This document shows positions 1 to 12,402 of a stretch of DNA of 64,000 nt, piece by piece (the first letter of the stretch is position 1; each line of letters opens with the position of its first letter). The stretch is from Burkholderiales bacterium (GTDB lineage Bacteria; Pseudomonadota; Gammaproteobacteria; Burkholderiales; Ga0077523): assembly GCA_019747905.1 (NCBI GenBank), contig JAIEQG010000008.1, forward strand, positions 24,815 through 88,814, read 5' to 3'. The notes beneath the pieces are model-generated. The model was not told the origin of the DNA. It saw nothing but the letters and a program-made list of their open reading frames with translations, and made no database searches. The position numbers and the translations under genes were made by a program.

Positions 1-410
1 GCGCGGTAGCGGTAGCCCCAGGTCGGCCCGTGCACCGCGGGCAGGATGCATTCGGGCGTGACCGGCCCGATCCGCTGCAGACAGTCCTCCAGTACCCGTT
101 GCTTTGCCGCCACCTGCGCCCGCGGATCGACGTGTTGCATGCTGCAACCGCCGCAGACACCGAAATGCGCACAGCGCGGCACGACACGTTGGCTGCTCGC
201 GTGGACCACGCGCGTGGTGGTCGCGACTTCGTACGCGGGCTTGCGCCGGCGGATCGCGATCTCGACGGTCTCGCCGGGCAAGGCACCTTCGATGAAGACC
301 ACCTTGCCGTCCACATGGGCCACGCCCTGGCCTTCGTGGTCGAGGGATTCGACCGCCACCGTCTGGGCCGGGGCGGGCGAGCGACCGCTCAAATCACCCG
401 CCGCACTCAC
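1..410 (-). CDS. rlmD: 23S rRNA (uracil-5-)-methyltransferase RlmD/RumA, 5' part only
   Basis: This would be the SAM-dependent enzyme that makes m5U1939 in 23S rRNA. Only the first ~136 residues lie in the window; the gene runs off the left edge. A TRAM-like beta-barrel segment fills residues ~16-70. The iron-sulfur cysteines C80, C86 and C89 sit in the context [10 protein letters not shown], at nearly the same positions as in E. coli RumA (81, 87, 90). I chose the GTG at 410 because it overlaps the stop of the upstream exonuclease gene as GTGA, which implies translational coupling. An in-frame GTG at 419 is the alternative. The catalytic domain is not visible here, so a related TrmA-family member cannot be fully excluded. 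Confidence 0.85.
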   Translation of the reverse strand, partial: MSAAGDLSGRSPAPAQTVAVESLDHEGQGVAHVDGKVVFIEGALPGETVEIAIRRRKPAYEVATTTRVVHASSQRVVPRCAHFGVCGGCSMQHVDPRAQVAAKQRVLEDCLQRIGPVTPECILPAVHGPTWGYRYR

Positions 411-1183
411 GCGCCCCACAAATCCAGGAACTCCTTCCAGTGCGTTCCGGGTGTATTCGTCAGCGTGTCGCGCACCAGCTGGACTTCCCGCTGATGGGCC
501 TCGCGATCTAGCGTGCCTCGCATCTGCTGGAAGCGCAGGAAGACGAGATGCGTGTTGACCACGTCGGCTTCGCAGTAGTTGCGGATCGCCTCGATCTCGC
601 CGGCCTGGTAGGCCGCCCACACCTTCGAACCTTCCATGCCGATCTTGCCCGGCAGGCCCATCAGTTGCGCCAGTGCATCGAGCGGCGCAGCCGCACGCGG
701 CTGATACATGGCCAGCAGGTCCATCAGGTCGAGGTGCCGCATGTGATAGCGGCTGATGTAGTTGTTCCACTTGAAGTCGCGATCGTCCTCGCCGAGATCC
801 CAGTAGCGCCGCGCGACGATCCCGTGCACAAGCCCGCGGTAGTGCAGCACCGGCAGATCGAAGCCGCCACCGTTCCAGGAGACGAGCTGCGGCGTGTAGC
901 GCTCGATGCCGTCGAAGAAGCGCTGGATCAACTGCGCCTCCGGTTCGCCGGGTTCGCCGAGCGACCAGACTCGAAAACTGTCGCGGTCGCGCAATGCGCA
1001 CGAGATCGCTACGACCCGATGCAGATGCAGCGGCAGGAAATCGTTGCCGGTCACCGCACGGCGCGCCTCGAAGGCGCGTTCGGCCACCGTCGCATCCGGG
1101 ACGTCCGGCCCGTCGCCGTTCAAGCGGCGCAGCCCGGCCACGTCGGGGATGGTCTCGATGTCGAATACGAGCGTGGGGGTCAT
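407..1183 (-). CDS. DEDDy-type 3'-5' exonuclease, PolB-like (DNA_pol_B_exo2 family)
   Basis: A 258-residue protein resembling the stand-alone exonuclease domain of family-B DNA polymerases. The DEDDy residues are readable: D8 and E10 in FDIETIPD, the middle Asp in [12 protein letters not shown], and the C-terminal Tyr/Asp in [10 protein letters not shown]. The family is expected to remove nucleotides from 3' ends; its cellular role in bacteria is not settled. The reading frame is open far upstream (to 1792), but that part lies antisense to pckG, so the ATG at 1183 followed by [10 protein letters not shown] is preferred. It is divergent from pckG (154 bp apart) and overlaps rlmD by 4 bp. Confidence 0.85.
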   Translation of the reverse strand: MTPTLVFDIETIPDVAGLRRLNGDGPDVPDATVAERAFEARRAVTGNDFLPLHLHRVVAISCALRDRDSFRVWSLGEPGEPEAQLIQRFFDGIERYTPQLVSWNGGGFDLPVLHYRGLVHGIVARRYWDLGEDDRDFKWNNYISRYHMRHLDLMDLLAMYQPRAAAPLDALAQLMGLPGKIGMEGSKVWAAYQAGEIEAIRNYCEADVVNTHLVFLRFQQMRGTLDREAHQREVQLVRDTLTNTPGTHWKEFLDLWGA

Positions 1184-1337
1184 GCGGTGGCCGGGCGGTA
1201 AGCCGCTGATTCTATCGCACGGTATGCCGATCAACCCGCCCCGGACGGTTCGAAACCTGACGATTCCGGAGGATGGTGGTAGCATCCCACGACCAAAAAG
1301 ACGCACCCCAGCCCGAGGGTCGCCACGGAGGGTATTG

Positions 1338-3206
1338 ATGCATATAGAGAATATTCCGGGCCCATCGACCGACGCGGATAGTCCCAGCCACGTCCGCCAT
1401 GCGCAACTGAAGCGCTGGGTCGCCGAGGTCGCAGCCCTCACCAAGCCGGATCGCATCCACTGGTGCGACGGTTCGAAGGCGGAATACGACGCGCTGTGCG
1501 ATGCACTGGTGGCCAGTGGAACGTTCCTGCGGCTCAATGCCGAGAAGCGTCCGGCCAGCTTTCTCGCGCGCTCGGACCCGGGCGACGTGGCACGGGTCGA
1601 AGACCGCACGTTCATCTGCAGTGCCCGCAAGGAAGACGCGGGGCCCACCAACAACTGGATGGCGCCCGACGCGATGAAGATCACGCTCGCACGCCTGTTC
1701 GACGGCTGCATGCGCGGGCGCACGTTGTACGTGGTGCCCTTCTCCATGGGCCCGATCGGCTCGCCGCTGTCGCGCATCGGCGTCCAGCTCACAGACTCGG
1801 CCTACGTGGTCGTGAGCATGCGCATCATGACGCGCATGGGGAGCGCGGCGCTCGATGCGCTCGGTACCGACGGCGAGTTCGTGCCGTGCCTGCATTCCGT
1901 CGGCATGCCGCTCGCTGCGGGCGAGAAGGACGTACCCTGGCCCTGCAACCCGGATCACAAGTACATCGTGCACTTCCCCGAAGAACGCGCGATCTGGTCG
2001 TTCGGCAGCGGCTACGGCGGCAATGCCCTGCTCGGCAAGAAATGCCTCGCGCTGCGCATCGCCTCCACCATGGGACGCGACCAGGACTGGCTCGCCGAGC
2101 ATATGCTCATCCTCGGCGTCGAATCGCCCGAGGGCGACAAGAGCTATGTCGCTGCGGCCTTCCCGAGCGCCTGCGGCAAGACCAATTTCGCGATGCTCAT
2201 TCCGCCGCCCGCCTTCGCCGGGTGGAAGGTCACCACGGTCGGCGACGACATCGCGTGGATCCGCCCCGGGCCCGACGGGCAGCTGCGCGCGATCAACCCG
2301 GAGTACGGCTTCTTCGGCGTCGCGCCGGGTACTTCGTATCAATCCAATCCGAACGCGATGGACACGCTGCGGGCCAACTGCATCTTCACCAACGTCGCGC
2401 TCACGCCCGACGGTGACGTGTGGTGGGAAGGCATGACCGAGACGCCACCGCCGAAGCTCATCGACTGGCAAGGTGCGGAGTGGACACCGGATTGCGGCCG
2501 CAAGGCAGCGCACCCCAACGCGCGGTTCACGGTGCCGGCGTCGCAATGTCCCTCGCTCGATCCCGAGTGGGAAAACCCGGCCGGCGTGCCGATCTCCGCC
2601 TTCCTGTTCGGCGGTCGGCGCAGCACCACGATGCCGCTAGTCGTGGAAAGCTTCAGCTGGATGGACGGCGTTTACCTCGCCGCGACCATGGGCTCCGAGA
2701 CCACGGCTGCGGCGGTGGGCAAGGTCGGCGAGGTGCGCCGAGACCCGTTCGCGATGCTGCCGTTCTGCGGCTATCACATCGCCGACTATTTCGATCACTG
2801 GCTGTCGATGGGTCGGAAACTCGCGAAACCGCCGCGGGTGTTCTGCGTGAACTGGTTCCGCAAGACTTCCGACGGCCGCTTCCTGTGGCCCGGCTACGGC
2901 GAGAACATGCGCGTTCTCAAGTGGGTCATCGAGCGCTGCCGCGGTCAATCGCCCGCCGTCGAGAGCCCGATCGGCTGGATGCCTTCCACGAGCGAGATCG
3001 AATGGGACGGACTGCCGGAAACCGTGCAGGAAGCCTTCGGCGACGCCATGGCGCTGCATCGTGACGAGTGGGTGCGCGAGCTGCTACTGCACGAGGAGCT
3101 CTTCATCCGCCTCTACGACAAGCTGCCGAAGGAGTTCGCGCTCCGCCGCGAACTGCTGCTCGCGAACCTGTGGCGCGGGCCGGAGCGCTGGTCGTTGCCG
3201 GCGTGA
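1338..3206 (+). CDS. pckG: phosphoenolpyruvate carboxykinase (GTP)
   Basis: Converts oxaloacetate and GTP to PEP, CO2 and GDP, the first committed step of gluconeogenesis. The 622-residue length fits the GTP-dependent class (~600-620) rather than the ATP class. The nucleotide loop with the reactive cysteine, FPSACGKTN, lies near residues 275-283, and the metal-binding segment VGDDIAW follows. The hallmark [14 protein letters not shown] is also present. The start ATG has CGGAGGG about 6-11 bases upstream. The frame stays open upstream to 906, but that stretch overlaps the divergent exonuclease and has no family similarity. It ends directly at a G-rich tandem repeat and is convergent with cysM. 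Confidence 0.97.
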   Translation: MHIENIPGPSTDADSPSHVRHAQLKRWVAEVAALTKPDRIHWCDGSKAEYDALCDALVASGTFLRLNAEKRPASFLARSDPGDVARVEDRTFICSARKEDAGPTNNWMAPDAMKITLARLFDGCMRGRTLYVVPFSMGPIGSPLSRIGVQLTDSAYVVVSMRIMTRMGSAALDALGTDGEFVPCLHSVGMPLAAGEKDVPWPCNPDHKYIVHFPEERAIWSFGSGYGGNALLGKKCLALRIASTMGRDQDWLAEHMLILGVESPEGDKSYVAAAFPSACGKTNFAMLIPPPAFAGWKVTTVGDDIAWIRPGPDGQLRAINPEYGFFGVAPGTSYQSNPNAMDTLRANCIFTNVALTPDGDVWWEGMTETPPPKLIDWQGAEWTPDCGRKAAHPNARFTVPASQCPSLDPEWENPAGVPISAFLFGGRRSTTMPLVVESFSWMDGVYLAATMGSETTAAAVGKVGEVRRDPFAMLPFCGYHIADYFDHWLSMGRKLAKPPRVFCVNWFRKTSDGRFLWPGYGENMRVLKWVIERCRGQSPAVESPIGWMPSTSEIEWDGLPETVQEAFGDAMALHRDEWVRELLLHEELFIRLYDKLPKEFALRRELLLANLWRGPERWSLPA

Positions 3207-3243
3207 GGCTAGGGGCTAGGGGCTAGGGGCTAGGGGCTAGGGT
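3207..3243 (+). repeat. GGGGCTA heptamer tandem repeat (G-quadruplex-capable)
   Basis: Directly after the pckG stop codon there are four full GGGGCTA units flanked by a partial unit on each side. The perfect array has four tetra-G runs with 3-nt CTA loops, a textbook G-quadruplex pattern on the coding strand. It would be the 3' UTR of the pckG transcript. Part of it is complementary to CCCTAGCCCC at 3268-3277, so a hairpin is an alternative structure. Confidence 0.8.
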
Positions 3244-3267
3244 TCGAGCATCGCGCTTTTCGCAGTT

Positions 3268-3345
3268 CCCTAGCCCCTGCCTCTCCCTAGTCCCTGCCCT
3301 TCCCTAGTCCCTGCCCTTCCCTAGTCCCTGCCCTTCCCTAGTCCC

Positions 3346-3346
<1 letters not shown>
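3268..3346. repeat. C-rich 17-bp tandem repeat between convergent genes
   Basis: Three 17-bp units of TCCCTAGTCCCTGCCCT, with partial units at both sides, reach to the end of cysM. Read on the minus strand the array is rich in GGG runs and would form the 3' end of the cysM transcript. Together with 3207-3243 it gives both convergent genes G-rich 3' ends. It could act as a bidirectional termination or roadblock element. No protein is encoded. Confidence 0.75.
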
Positions 3347-4236
<890 letters not shown>

Positions 4237-4332
4237 CAGGCGGCCTCCGGGCCGGGTTGAAGGTAGTTGTTGACGTCGTGGTGACAGCCGTGCGCGGCGA
4301 TGGCGAGCGCCCGGCCCCCATCCCAGCCTTCC

Positions 4333-4347
4333 CCCGGCTTCGCCGGG
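4333..4347. repeat. small inverted repeat in the hldD-cysM spacer
   Basis: The hldD-cysM spacer (4237-4444) has no plausible gene. It contains the palindrome CCCGGC-TTC-GCCGGG, followed by polypurine and polypyrimidine blocks. This could be an RNA hairpin limiting read-through or protecting mRNA ends; there is no clear U-tract for a canonical terminator. Confidence 0.45.
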
Positions 4348-4444
4348 TAAAGGAGTGCCGATGGTTCGCGGCCCGTGGAGGGATGCATCCCCTCCCCCGT
4401 CGCAGAAGGCGGAGGGTTTAGGTGGTGGCGGTCGGCGCGTCCGC

Positions 4445-5437
4445 TCACGCCGACGCCAGCAGCCAATTCACGTAGCGCGTCACGCCTTCCTCCACGGTGA
4501 GAAACGGTCCCTCGTAGCCCGCCGCGCGCAACTGCGTGAGGTCGGCCTGGGTGAAGCTCTGGTACTTGTCCTTGAGCCCTTCGTGGAAAGCGATGTACCG
4601 GATGATCTCCTTCGCCTGCAGTTCGTTCAGCGTCAAGGCCGACTCGCCGTTCGCCGCTCGCAACGCATTGACCGTGGCACACGCCACGTCGTTGAAAGTC
4701 TGCGCGCGCCCGGTACCGAGATTGAAGATCCCGGACACGTCCGGACGGTCGAGGCACCACATGTTGACGGCCACGACGTCCTCCACCGACACGAAATCCC
4801 GTCGCTGCTCACCCGGACCGAAGCCGCCGCTTCCCTCGAACAGCTTCACGCGGCCATCGGCCCGGTACTGATTGAAGCAGTGAAAGGCCACCGAGGCCAT
4901 GCGTGCCTTGTGGGCTTCGCGCGGGCCGTACACGTTGAAGTAGCGCAGCCCCACCACCTGGGCGTTCAGCTCATTCCAGCGCCGCCGCACCACCTGGTCC
5001 ATGAGCAACTTCGAATAACCGTAGACGTTGAGCGGCCGCTCGAACTCGCGCGATTCGCGAAACTCCGGCCCCTTGCCGTACACAGCCGCGGACGACGCGT
5101 AGATGAGTCGCACGTCCTCCGCCTGGCACCAGTCGAGCAGCGCCAGCGAATAGCGGTAGTTGTTCTCCATCATGTAGCGCCCGTCGGCGCCCATGGTGTC
5201 CGAACACGCCCCGTCGTGGAGAACGGCGTCGATCTCGCCGTCGAAGTCGCCCGCCACCAGCGCTTCCAGGAAGTCGTCCTTGTGCCAGTAGTCCGCGATC
5301 TCGCAGTCGGCCAGGTTGCGGAACTTGTCCGCCCGCGTGAGGTTGTCCACGGCGATGATGTCGGTTTCACCGCGGGCGTTGAGGCCCTTCACCAGGTTCG
5401 CGCCGATGAAACCGGCCGCGCCAGTCACAACAATCAT
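4445..5437 (-). CDS. hldD: ADP-L-glycero-D-manno-heptose-6-epimerase
   Basis: Last step in making ADP-L,D-heptose for the LPS inner core: epimerises C6 of ADP-D,D-heptose with a tightly bound NADP. The 330-residue extended SDR protein has the Rossmann glycine motif [10 protein letters not shown] (residues 7-16) and the catalytic pair Y139/K143 in YGYSK. The signature DNLTRADKF near residue 31 is characteristic of HldD. Its ATG overlaps, as ATGA, the stop of a 32-codon mini-ORF that repeats its first nine residues. Upstream on the same strand is hldA, so this is a heptose operon. Confidence 0.95.
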   Translation of the reverse strand: MIVVTGAAGFIGANLVKGLNARGETDIIAVDNLTRADKFRNLADCEIADYWHKDDFLEALVAGDFDGEIDAVLHDGACSDTMGADGRYMMENNYRYSLALLDWCQAEDVRLIYASSAAVYGKGPEFRESREFERPLNVYGYSKLLMDQVVRRRWNELNAQVVGLRYFNVYGPREAHKARMASVAFHCFNQYRADGRVKLFEGSGGFGPGEQRRDFVSVEDVVAVNMWCLDRPDVSGIFNLGTGRAQTFNDVACATVNALRAANGESALTLNELQAKEIIRYIAFHEGLKDKYQSFTQADLTQLRAAGYEGPFLTVEEGVTRYVNWLLASA

Positions 5438-5532
5438 GGTTTTTCTCCGCGGCCGGTTGCAGTGCGGGCTAATGCCCGCGCAGCGGGCGTTATGCCGGAG
5501 CCAGACCCCGCGGCGCCGGTCACGACGATCAT
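5434..5532 (-). pseudogene. 32-codon mini-ORF duplicating the hldD N-terminus
   Basis: Between hldA and hldD lies an ORF whose first nine residues, MIVVTGAAG, equal those of HldD. The 27-nt stretches differ at six positions, all synonymous third bases. After residue 9 the similarity ends, in a GC-rich segment holding a palindrome. The mini-ORF is joined by ATGA overlaps to the hldA stop upstream and the hldD start downstream. I read it as the remnant of a second SDR/epimerase gene or an old duplication. It may now serve as a coupling leader that hands ribosomes from hldA to hldD. Confidence 0.6.
5470..5492. repeat. REP-like palindrome within the hldA-hldD junction
   Basis: An imperfect inverted repeat, TAATGCCCGC-GCA-GCGGGCGTTA, with 10-bp arms and one G-T mismatch. 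It sits inside the mini-ORF between hldA and hldD and could form a stable RNA hairpin in the operon transcript. The compact palindromic form resembles REP-type elements, but no second copy was noticed in the window. Confidence 0.5.
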
Positions 5533-6476
5533 GGATTCGCTCCCACGAACAGTTCTTCAGGATGGACCACGGCGGTGCCGAGCTTGCCGACCACGATGCC
5601 GGCAGCCTTGTTGGCCCAACTCACGCTCTCTTCGAACGTCGCCCCCGATGCCAGCATCACGCCGAGAGTGGCGATGACGGTATCGCCGGCACCGCTCACG
5701 TCGAACACTTCCTGCGCCACCGTGGGCACGTGCACGATGCCGTCTTCGCGGTACAGCGTCATGCCTTCCTCGCTGCGTGTCACCAGCAACGCATCCAGGG
5801 CGAGTTCGCGCCGCAGCTTGTGCGCCTTCTGCGTGAGTTCCTCTTCGCTCTTCCAGCCGCCGGCCACTTCGCGAAACTCCGAGCGGTTGGGTGTGAGCAC
5901 CGTGGCGCCCCGATAGCGTTCATAGTCGTCGCCCTTCGGATCCACCAGGACCGGTTTTGCCGCACGGCGGGCGAGCGCGATCATCTCCGCGATGTGGCGC
6001 AGGCCTCCCTTGCCGTAGTCGGAGAGAATCACCACGTCCGCGTCGGGCAACCGCCGCTCGAAATCTGCGAGCTTCGATTCCAGCGCTTCGCTTCCCGGCT
6101 CCTTCTCGAAGTCGATGCGCAGCAGTTGCTGCTGCCGGCCGATCACCCGCAGCTTGATGGTGGTACTGATGTCCGCGTCGCGCTGCAAACCGGCACCGAT
6201 ATGCTCGGCCTCGAGCAGACGTTCGATGGTGGTGCCGGCTTCGTCGTCGCCCACCACCGAAAGCAGATCCACCTTCGCCCCGAGAGCAGCGGCATTGCGC
6301 GCCACGTTGGCGGCACCGCCCAGGCGCTCTTCCGAGCGCCCGATCTTGACCACCGGCACGGGCGCCTCGGGCGAGATGCGGCTCACCTCGCCGAACCAGT
6401 AACGATCGAGCATCACGTCGCCCGCCACCAGGATGCGGGCTCCACGCGGATCCGGATGGACCTTGTTCCGACTCAC
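5529..6476 (-). CDS. hldA: D-glycero-beta-D-manno-heptose-7-phosphate kinase (RfaE domain I)
   Basis: PfkB/ribokinase-family sugar kinase that phosphorylates heptose 7-phosphate at C1 for LPS core synthesis. The 315 residues cover only the kinase domain, so the adenylyltransferase domain fused in E. coli HldE must be encoded elsewhere (separate hldC/rfaE2), as is usual in betaproteobacteria. The N-terminal [11 protein letters not shown] and [15 protein letters not shown] are RfaE-like. The catalytic [13 protein letters not shown] motif with its Asp base lies near the C-terminus. It is 19 bp after ugd, and its stop overlaps the mini-ORF leading to hldD. Confidence 0.94.
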   Translation of the reverse strand: MSRNKVHPDPRGARILVAGDVMLDRYWFGEVSRISPEAPVPVVKIGRSEERLGGAANVARNAAALGAKVDLLSVVGDDEAGTTIERLLEAEHIGAGLQRDADISTTIKLRVIGRQQQLLRIDFEKEPGSEALESKLADFERRLPDADVVILSDYGKGGLRHIAEMIALARRAAKPVLVDPKGDDYERYRGATVLTPNRSEFREVAGGWKSEEELTQKAHKLRRELALDALLVTRSEEGMTLYREDGIVHVPTVAQEVFDVSGAGDTVIATLGVMLASGATFEESVSWANKAAGIVVGKLGTAVVHPEELFVGANP

Positions 6477-6495
6477 GTCGATCTCCCTTTCTCGC

Positions 6496-7818
6496 CTACG
6501 GACGCCCGATCGCGAAGTACTCGAGTCCGAACGAGCGCACCATGGCCGGATCGTACATGTTGCGCCCGTCGATGATCACGGGGTGACGCAAGCGCGCGCG
6601 GATGCCTTCGAAATCCGGGCTGCGGAACTCCTTCCACTCGGTCACGATGAGCAGCGCATCGGCACCGTCCAGGGCTGCCATCGGCGTATCGGCGAAAGCG
6701 ATCTGCGGCGCGTTGCCGAACAGATGCTTCGCTTCCCGCGCTGCGACCGGATCGTACGCGGTCACCGTGGCGCCCCGGTCGAGCAGCCCCTGCACGATGA
6801 CCAGGCTCGGCGCCTCGCGCATGTCGTCGGTGTTGGGCTTGAACGCCAGTCCCCAGACGGCGAAGCGCATGCCCTTCACCTTGCCTTCGAAGCGACGGTC
6901 GATCTTTTCGAGCAGGCGGGATTTCTGGTCTTCGTTGACGTCTTCCACCGCCTGGAGGATGCGCAGGTCCATGCCGTGTTCGCGGCCGGTGCGCTGCAAC
7001 GCCTTCACGTCCTTGGGAAAGCACGAACCGCCGTAGCCGGTCCCGGCGTACAGGAAGTGGTATCCGATGCGCGGATCGGCACCGATGCCCTGTCGAACCA
7101 TCTCGATGTCGGCGCCGAGGCGCTCCGCGAGGTTGGCCAGTTCGTTCATGAACGAGATGCGGGTGGCCAGCATGGCGTTCGCCGCGTACTTGGTGAGTTC
7201 GGCCGAACGCACGTCCATCACCAGCATGCGCTCGTGATTGCGCTGGAACGGGAGGTACACGCTGCGCATGATCTGGGTCGCGCGCTCATCGTCCGAGCCC
7301 AGCACGATGCGGTCGGGTTTCATGAAGTCCTGGACCGCCGCCCCTTCCTTGAGAAACTCGGGGTTCGACACCACGGCGAATTCCTGCTTCGCTCCGCGCT
7401 TCTCGAGCTCCTCGGCGATCGCGGCCTTCACCTTGTCCGCCGTTCCCACCGGCACGGTCGACTTGTCGACGATGACGGCGTAGTGGTCCAGGTGGCGCCC
7501 GATGTTGCGCGCCGCCGCCGTCACGTGCTTGAGGTCGGCCGAACCGTCCTCGCCCGGTGGGGTTCCCACTGCGACGAACTGAACCAGGCCGTGGCGGACG
7601 CTTTCCGCCACGTCGGTGGTGAAACGCAAGCGCCCCGCTTCCACGTTGCGCTTGACGATGCCTTCGAGACCCGGCTCGAAGATCGGGATCTCGCCGCGCT
7701 TCAACATGGCGATCTTGCGTTCGTCCACGTCGAGGCACAGCACGTCGTTGCCGGTGTCGGCGAGGCATGCGCCGGAGACGAGGCCCACGTAGCCGGAGCC
7801 GATGACGGTGATTCTCAC
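6496..7818 (-). CDS. ugd: UDP-glucose 6-dehydrogenase
   Basis: Oxidises UDP-glucose to UDP-glucuronate in two NAD-dependent steps, feeding LPS and exopolysaccharide sugars. The 440-residue protein has the N-terminal Rossmann motif [15 protein letters not shown], the conserved KSTVPVGT near residue 119, and the catalytic cysteine C266 in YGGSCFPKD. The C-terminal UDP-binding domain carries [16 protein letters not shown]. Its ATG overlaps the pyrF stop (ATGA). The position between pyrF and hldA fits an envelope-sugar and nucleotide cluster. Confidence 0.96.
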   Translation of the reverse strand: MRITVIGSGYVGLVSGACLADTGNDVLCLDVDERKIAMLKRGEIPIFEPGLEGIVKRNVEAGRLRFTTDVAESVRHGLVQFVAVGTPPGEDGSADLKHVTAAARNIGRHLDHYAVIVDKSTVPVGTADKVKAAIAEELEKRGAKQEFAVVSNPEFLKEGAAVQDFMKPDRIVLGSDDERATQIMRSVYLPFQRNHERMLVMDVRSAELTKYAANAMLATRISFMNELANLAERLGADIEMVRQGIGADPRIGYHFLYAGTGYGGSCFPKDVKALQRTGREHGMDLRILQAVEDVNEDQKSRLLEKIDRRFEGKVKGMRFAVWGLAFKPNTDDMREAPSLVIVQGLLDRGATVTAYDPVAAREAKHLFGNAPQIAFADTPMAALDGADALLIVTEWKEFRSPDFEGIRARLRHPVIIDGRNMYDPAMVRSFGLEYFAIGRP

Positions 7819-8549
7819 GCTGCCAGTCCTTTCGTTGCGGAATCGATTTCCGCGTTGATCGCTGCGAGTGCTGCCGCCGGATCCGCTGCGCGGGTGATCG
7901 GGCGTCCGATGACGAGATAGCTCGCGCCGTCGCGGACGGCGTTGCCGGGCGTCGCGATGCGCGCCTGGTCGTCCGCGCCGGCGTCGGCAGGTCGAATGCC
8001 CGGGGTCACGAGCTGGAACGCGGCGCCGAAGCTGCGTCGCATCGTGCGCGCTTCACGGGCCGAACACACGACGCCATCCAGGCCCGACCGCTGCGCCAGT
8101 CCCGCAAGGCGGACCGCTGCCGACTCCGGGTCACCGGCCAGCCCGATCTCAGCGAGATCCGGTGCGGCCATGCTGGTGAGCACGGTCACACCGATCAACT
8201 TCGGCCGTTGCGGCAGACCTTCGATCGCCTCGCGCGCTGCGCTCATCATGCGCGTGCCGCCGAGAGCGTGCACGTTGATCATCCACACACCGAGGCGAGC
8301 GGCGGCCGCGCACGCCTGCGCCACCGTGTTCGGGATATCGTGGAACTTGAGGTCGAGAAAGACGCCGTGGCCGCGCTGCACCAGCGTGGTCACCAGCGAC
8401 GGGCCCGCCGAGGTGAAGAGTTCCTTGCCGACCTTGAGGCGGCAGGTCGTCGCAGGCAGGCGCGCGGCAAGGGCCAAAGCTTCCTCGGGGGATGGGACGT
8501 CCAGGGCTACGATGACTTTCGGGTCGTTCACGGATTCGGGGTCCGGCAC
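7815..8549 (-). CDS. pyrF: orotidine 5'-phosphate decarboxylase
   Basis: Final step of UMP synthesis. The 244-residue protein is a class I enzyme: [10 protein letters not shown] at the N-terminus, [11 protein letters not shown], and the active-site signature [12 protein letters not shown] with the Asp-Lys-Asp network. The phosphate-binding end has TPGIRP and [11 protein letters not shown]. It starts 3 bp after lapB and overlaps ugd by 4 bp. The lapA-lapB-pyrF order is conserved across proteobacteria. Confidence 0.95.
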   Translation of the reverse strand: MPDPESVNDPKVIVALDVPSPEEALALAARLPATTCRLKVGKELFTSAGPSLVTTLVQRGHGVFLDLKFHDIPNTVAQACAAAARLGVWMINVHALGGTRMMSAAREAIEGLPQRPKLIGVTVLTSMAAPDLAEIGLAGDPESAAVRLAGLAQRSGLDGVVCSAREARTMRRSFGAAFQLVTPGIRPADAGADDQARIATPGNAVRDGASYLVIGRPITRAADPAAALAAINAEIDSATKGLAA

Positions 8550-8552
8550 AGG

Positions 8553-9728
8553 TCAGGCGGCCATTTCACGCTCTTCGGTACGGCGCGGCACGTAAGTCTC
8601 CCAGCCATGGCAGGCCGGGCAATGCCAATAGAACTGCCGCGCGCGAAAACCGCAACTGTCGCACTTGTAGAGCGCCAGATTGCGCGTGTGCTGTTGAAGG
8701 AGGTTGCGAACCAGTTCCAGATCGGGTTGCCGTTCCGCCGGCGCCTGTGCGATCTGGACATCGACCAGCTTCGCCATGCCGATCAGGGTCGGCATGCGCC
8801 TTAGCTGTTCGCGCAGCAACTGCTGAGCTGCCTCAGGCCCTTCGGATTCCAGCGTCGCCTGCACCACCGTCGTCAGCAGATCGAGCGACGGATTGGACTC
8901 GAGATAGCCGCGCAGCAGCTGCAACCCTTCTGCGTGTCGGCCGAGCTTGTCGTAGGCGGCGATCAGTTTGTCGGCGAGCAGGGAGAGATAGGCCGGATTC
9001 TGCGTTTCGATCCGCTGCCACGTCTCGATGGCTCCGGCGATGTCGCCTTCGGTCATCGCAATGTCGCCCAGGAGCATGTTGGCGCGCGTGCACTTGCGAT
9101 TGACGCCGAGCGCTTCTTCGAGGAAGCGGCGGGCGTTGTCGAAGCGGCCGTGCGGAATCTCGGCGGCTGCCAGTTCGCAATAGAAGTGGGCGATATCCTT
9201 GGCACTGGAATCGCCGGTGATGGCGTCCATCTGGCGCGAGGTCTCGATCGCCTTCATCCAGTCCTTTTCCTGCTCGTAGATCTCGAGGAGGAACTTGAGA
9301 CCCTGCTGCTCGTACGCGCTGCCGGCGAGGCGCGAGAATAGTTCCTCGGCACGGTCGAGCAGACCAGCCTTGAGATAGTCCTGCGCCAGTTCGAACAGGG
9401 CCGCCATGCGCTGCTCGGGAGCGAGGTCCTCCCGATCGAGCAGATTCTGGTGCATGCGGATTCCGCGCTCGACTTCGCCGCGCCGGCGAAACAGGCTGCC
9501 CAGCGCGAAATGCAGCTCGACGGTCTCGGGCGCCACCTTCGCCACTTCGATGAACGCCTCGATGGCCTTGTCGGGCTGTTCGTTCAGCAGGAAGTTGAGG
9601 CCCTTGAAGTAGGAACTGGGCAGCCGCCGCGATTCGGTGACGAGCTGCTTGATGTCGATGCGGGCGGCCAGCCACCCCAGAGCGAAGAACAGTGGGAGAG
9701 CCAGCAGCCACCAGGTTTCGAATTCCAT
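8553..9728 (-). CDS. lapB: lipopolysaccharide assembly protein LapB (YciM)
   Basis: Inner-membrane adaptor that controls LPS amount through FtsH-mediated turnover of LpxC. The 391 residues match E. coli YciM (389). The N-terminal anchor WWLLALPLFFALGWLAAR is followed by TPR repeats over residues ~35-350. A rubredoxin-type metal knuckle, CDSCG and CPACHGW, closes the C-terminus. I used the ATG giving MEFETWW; the frame is open 50 codons further but only across lapA. It is 34 bp after lapA. Confidence 0.94.
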   Translation of the reverse strand: MEFETWWLLALPLFFALGWLAARIDIKQLVTESRRLPSSYFKGLNFLLNEQPDKAIEAFIEVAKVAPETVELHFALGSLFRRRGEVERGIRMHQNLLDREDLAPEQRMAALFELAQDYLKAGLLDRAEELFSRLAGSAYEQQGLKFLLEIYEQEKDWMKAIETSRQMDAITGDSSAKDIAHFYCELAAAEIPHGRFDNARRFLEEALGVNRKCTRANMLLGDIAMTEGDIAGAIETWQRIETQNPAYLSLLADKLIAAYDKLGRHAEGLQLLRGYLESNPSLDLLTTVVQATLESEGPEAAQQLLREQLRRMPTLIGMAKLVDVQIAQAPAERQPDLELVRNLLQQHTRNLALYKCDSCGFRARQFYWHCPACHGWETYVPRRTEEREMAA

Positions 9729-9762
9729 CGCGATTCGGGCGCGGGAGGTGTGGCGCGGACGC

Positions 9763-10032
9763 CTACGCGCCCTCCTCGAAGCCTTGCGGCGGCGCGCTTT
9801 CAGCGCGGCGCGCCACTTCGCCATCGCGCCGTTCGCGGAACACGCGGCTCGCAGTGGCCACCACGCCGAGCAACACACCGGCAGCGAAGGTCACGAGCAG
9901 CACGAAGACCAGTGGCGCATGCCATTCGATACCGAGGTAGTAGCGTACCACCGTCATCTCGGTATTCTTGACGGCGAACCCGAGCAGCAGCAGGAACAGC
10001 ACCGCCTTCACCACCCAGCCGACGTAACGCAC
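9763..10032 (-). CDS. lapA: LapA family protein (DUF1049), lipopolysaccharide assembly protein A
   Basis: Small inner-membrane partner of LapB, 89 residues. Two membrane segments are visible: VVKAVLFLLLLGFAVKN near residues 7-23 and LVFVLLVTFAAGVLLGVVA near 41-59. A basic/acidic cytoplasmic tail follows. The family motif around NTEMTVVRYYLG fits LapA. It lies between ihfB and lapB; the 118-bp gap to ihfB holds a copy of the palindromic intercistronic repeat. Confidence 0.9.
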   Translation of the reverse strand: MRYVGWVVKAVLFLLLLGFAVKNTEMTVVRYYLGIEWHAPLVFVLLVTFAAGVLLGVVATASRVFRERRDGEVARRAESAPPQGFEEGA

Positions 10033-10049
10033 CTCAGTCCGGCCTCAGC

Positions 10050-10117
10050 CCCAAGCGGGCTGGCCCCTTCCGGGGGAGGGGCCGCAGGCCCATCGGGGGG
10101 AGCGTCACCTCAGCTCC
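10050..10117 (-). repeat. intercistronic palindromic repeat, copy A (ihfB-lapA)
   Basis: GC-rich element sharing GGGCTGGCCCC, GGGCCGCAGGCCCATC and a G6 run with the copies at 15265-15411 and 17641-17686. In transcript sense it forms short stems such as GGGCCTGCGGCCC. All copies lie between co-directional minus-strand genes and in the same orientation. A role in mRNA processing or partial termination is inferred. Confidence 0.7.
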
Positions 10118-10150
10118 CAGCCCAGGCGAGCGGCGCGCGCACGGCGGTCG

Positions 10151-10507
10151 TCAGGAAGCCGAGGAGGACGTCGCCGAGCTGGGCACCGGCGCGGGGGCGG
10201 AGCCGGTGGCAGCCGACTCGCCCTCCCGGTTGAAGTCCACGCGTTCGCGCAACTCCTTGCCGGCCTTGAAGTGCGGCACGTACTTGGCCGGCACCTGGAC
10301 CTTCTCGCCCGATTTCGGATTGCGACCGGTGCGCGGCGGGCGGTAATTCAGCCCGAAGCTGCCGAAGCCGCGAATCTCGATGCGTTGACCCTGGGACAGG
10401 CTCTTCGCCATCGCATCGAGGATCATCTTCACCGCGAGCTCGGCATCGCTCGCCACCAGCTGCGGAAAATGCATCGCGAGCTTGGCAATCAGTTCGGACT
10501 TCGTCAT
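10151..10507 (-). CDS. ihfB: integration host factor subunit beta
   Basis: DNA-bending HU/IHF-family protein that pairs with IHF-alpha. Residues 1-92 carry the family features: KSELIAKLA, the RGFGSFGL beta arm, [13 protein letters not shown] with the intercalating proline, and [15 protein letters not shown]. The protein has 118 residues because of a ~25-residue low-complexity tail rich in Ala, Ser and Pro, longer than in E. coli (94). It lies 15 bp after rpsA, the conserved rpsA-ihfB order. Confidence 0.95.
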   Translation of the reverse strand: MTKSELIAKLAMHFPQLVASDAELAVKMILDAMAKSLSQGQRIEIRGFGSFGLNYRPPRTGRNPKSGEKVQVPAKYVPHFKAGKELRERVDFNREGESAATGSAPAPVPSSATSSSAS

Positions 10508-10522
10508 CGCGCACCTTGAGTC

Positions 10523-12259
<1,737 letters not shown>

Positions 12260-12402
12260 GAGATTTGGGGGGATCCATCTGCCAGCCGCGAACGGCTGGG
12301 TTTGAACATCGAAAAAATGCCTTCCAGTCAGGCCGTTGTCCGAATCAGGCACAGCCTGCTCGAAACCGTCCGACCCGAAGCGGGAAGACGACCGGTGCGT
12401 TG

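Noticed and set aside
906..1337. N-terminal extension of pckG
   Set aside because: It overlaps the divergent exonuclease gene and adds ~144 residues absent from the PEPCK family.
1184..1792. N-terminal extension of the exonuclease
   Set aside because: It lies antisense to pckG; the family starts at the DxE motif just after the ATG at 1183.
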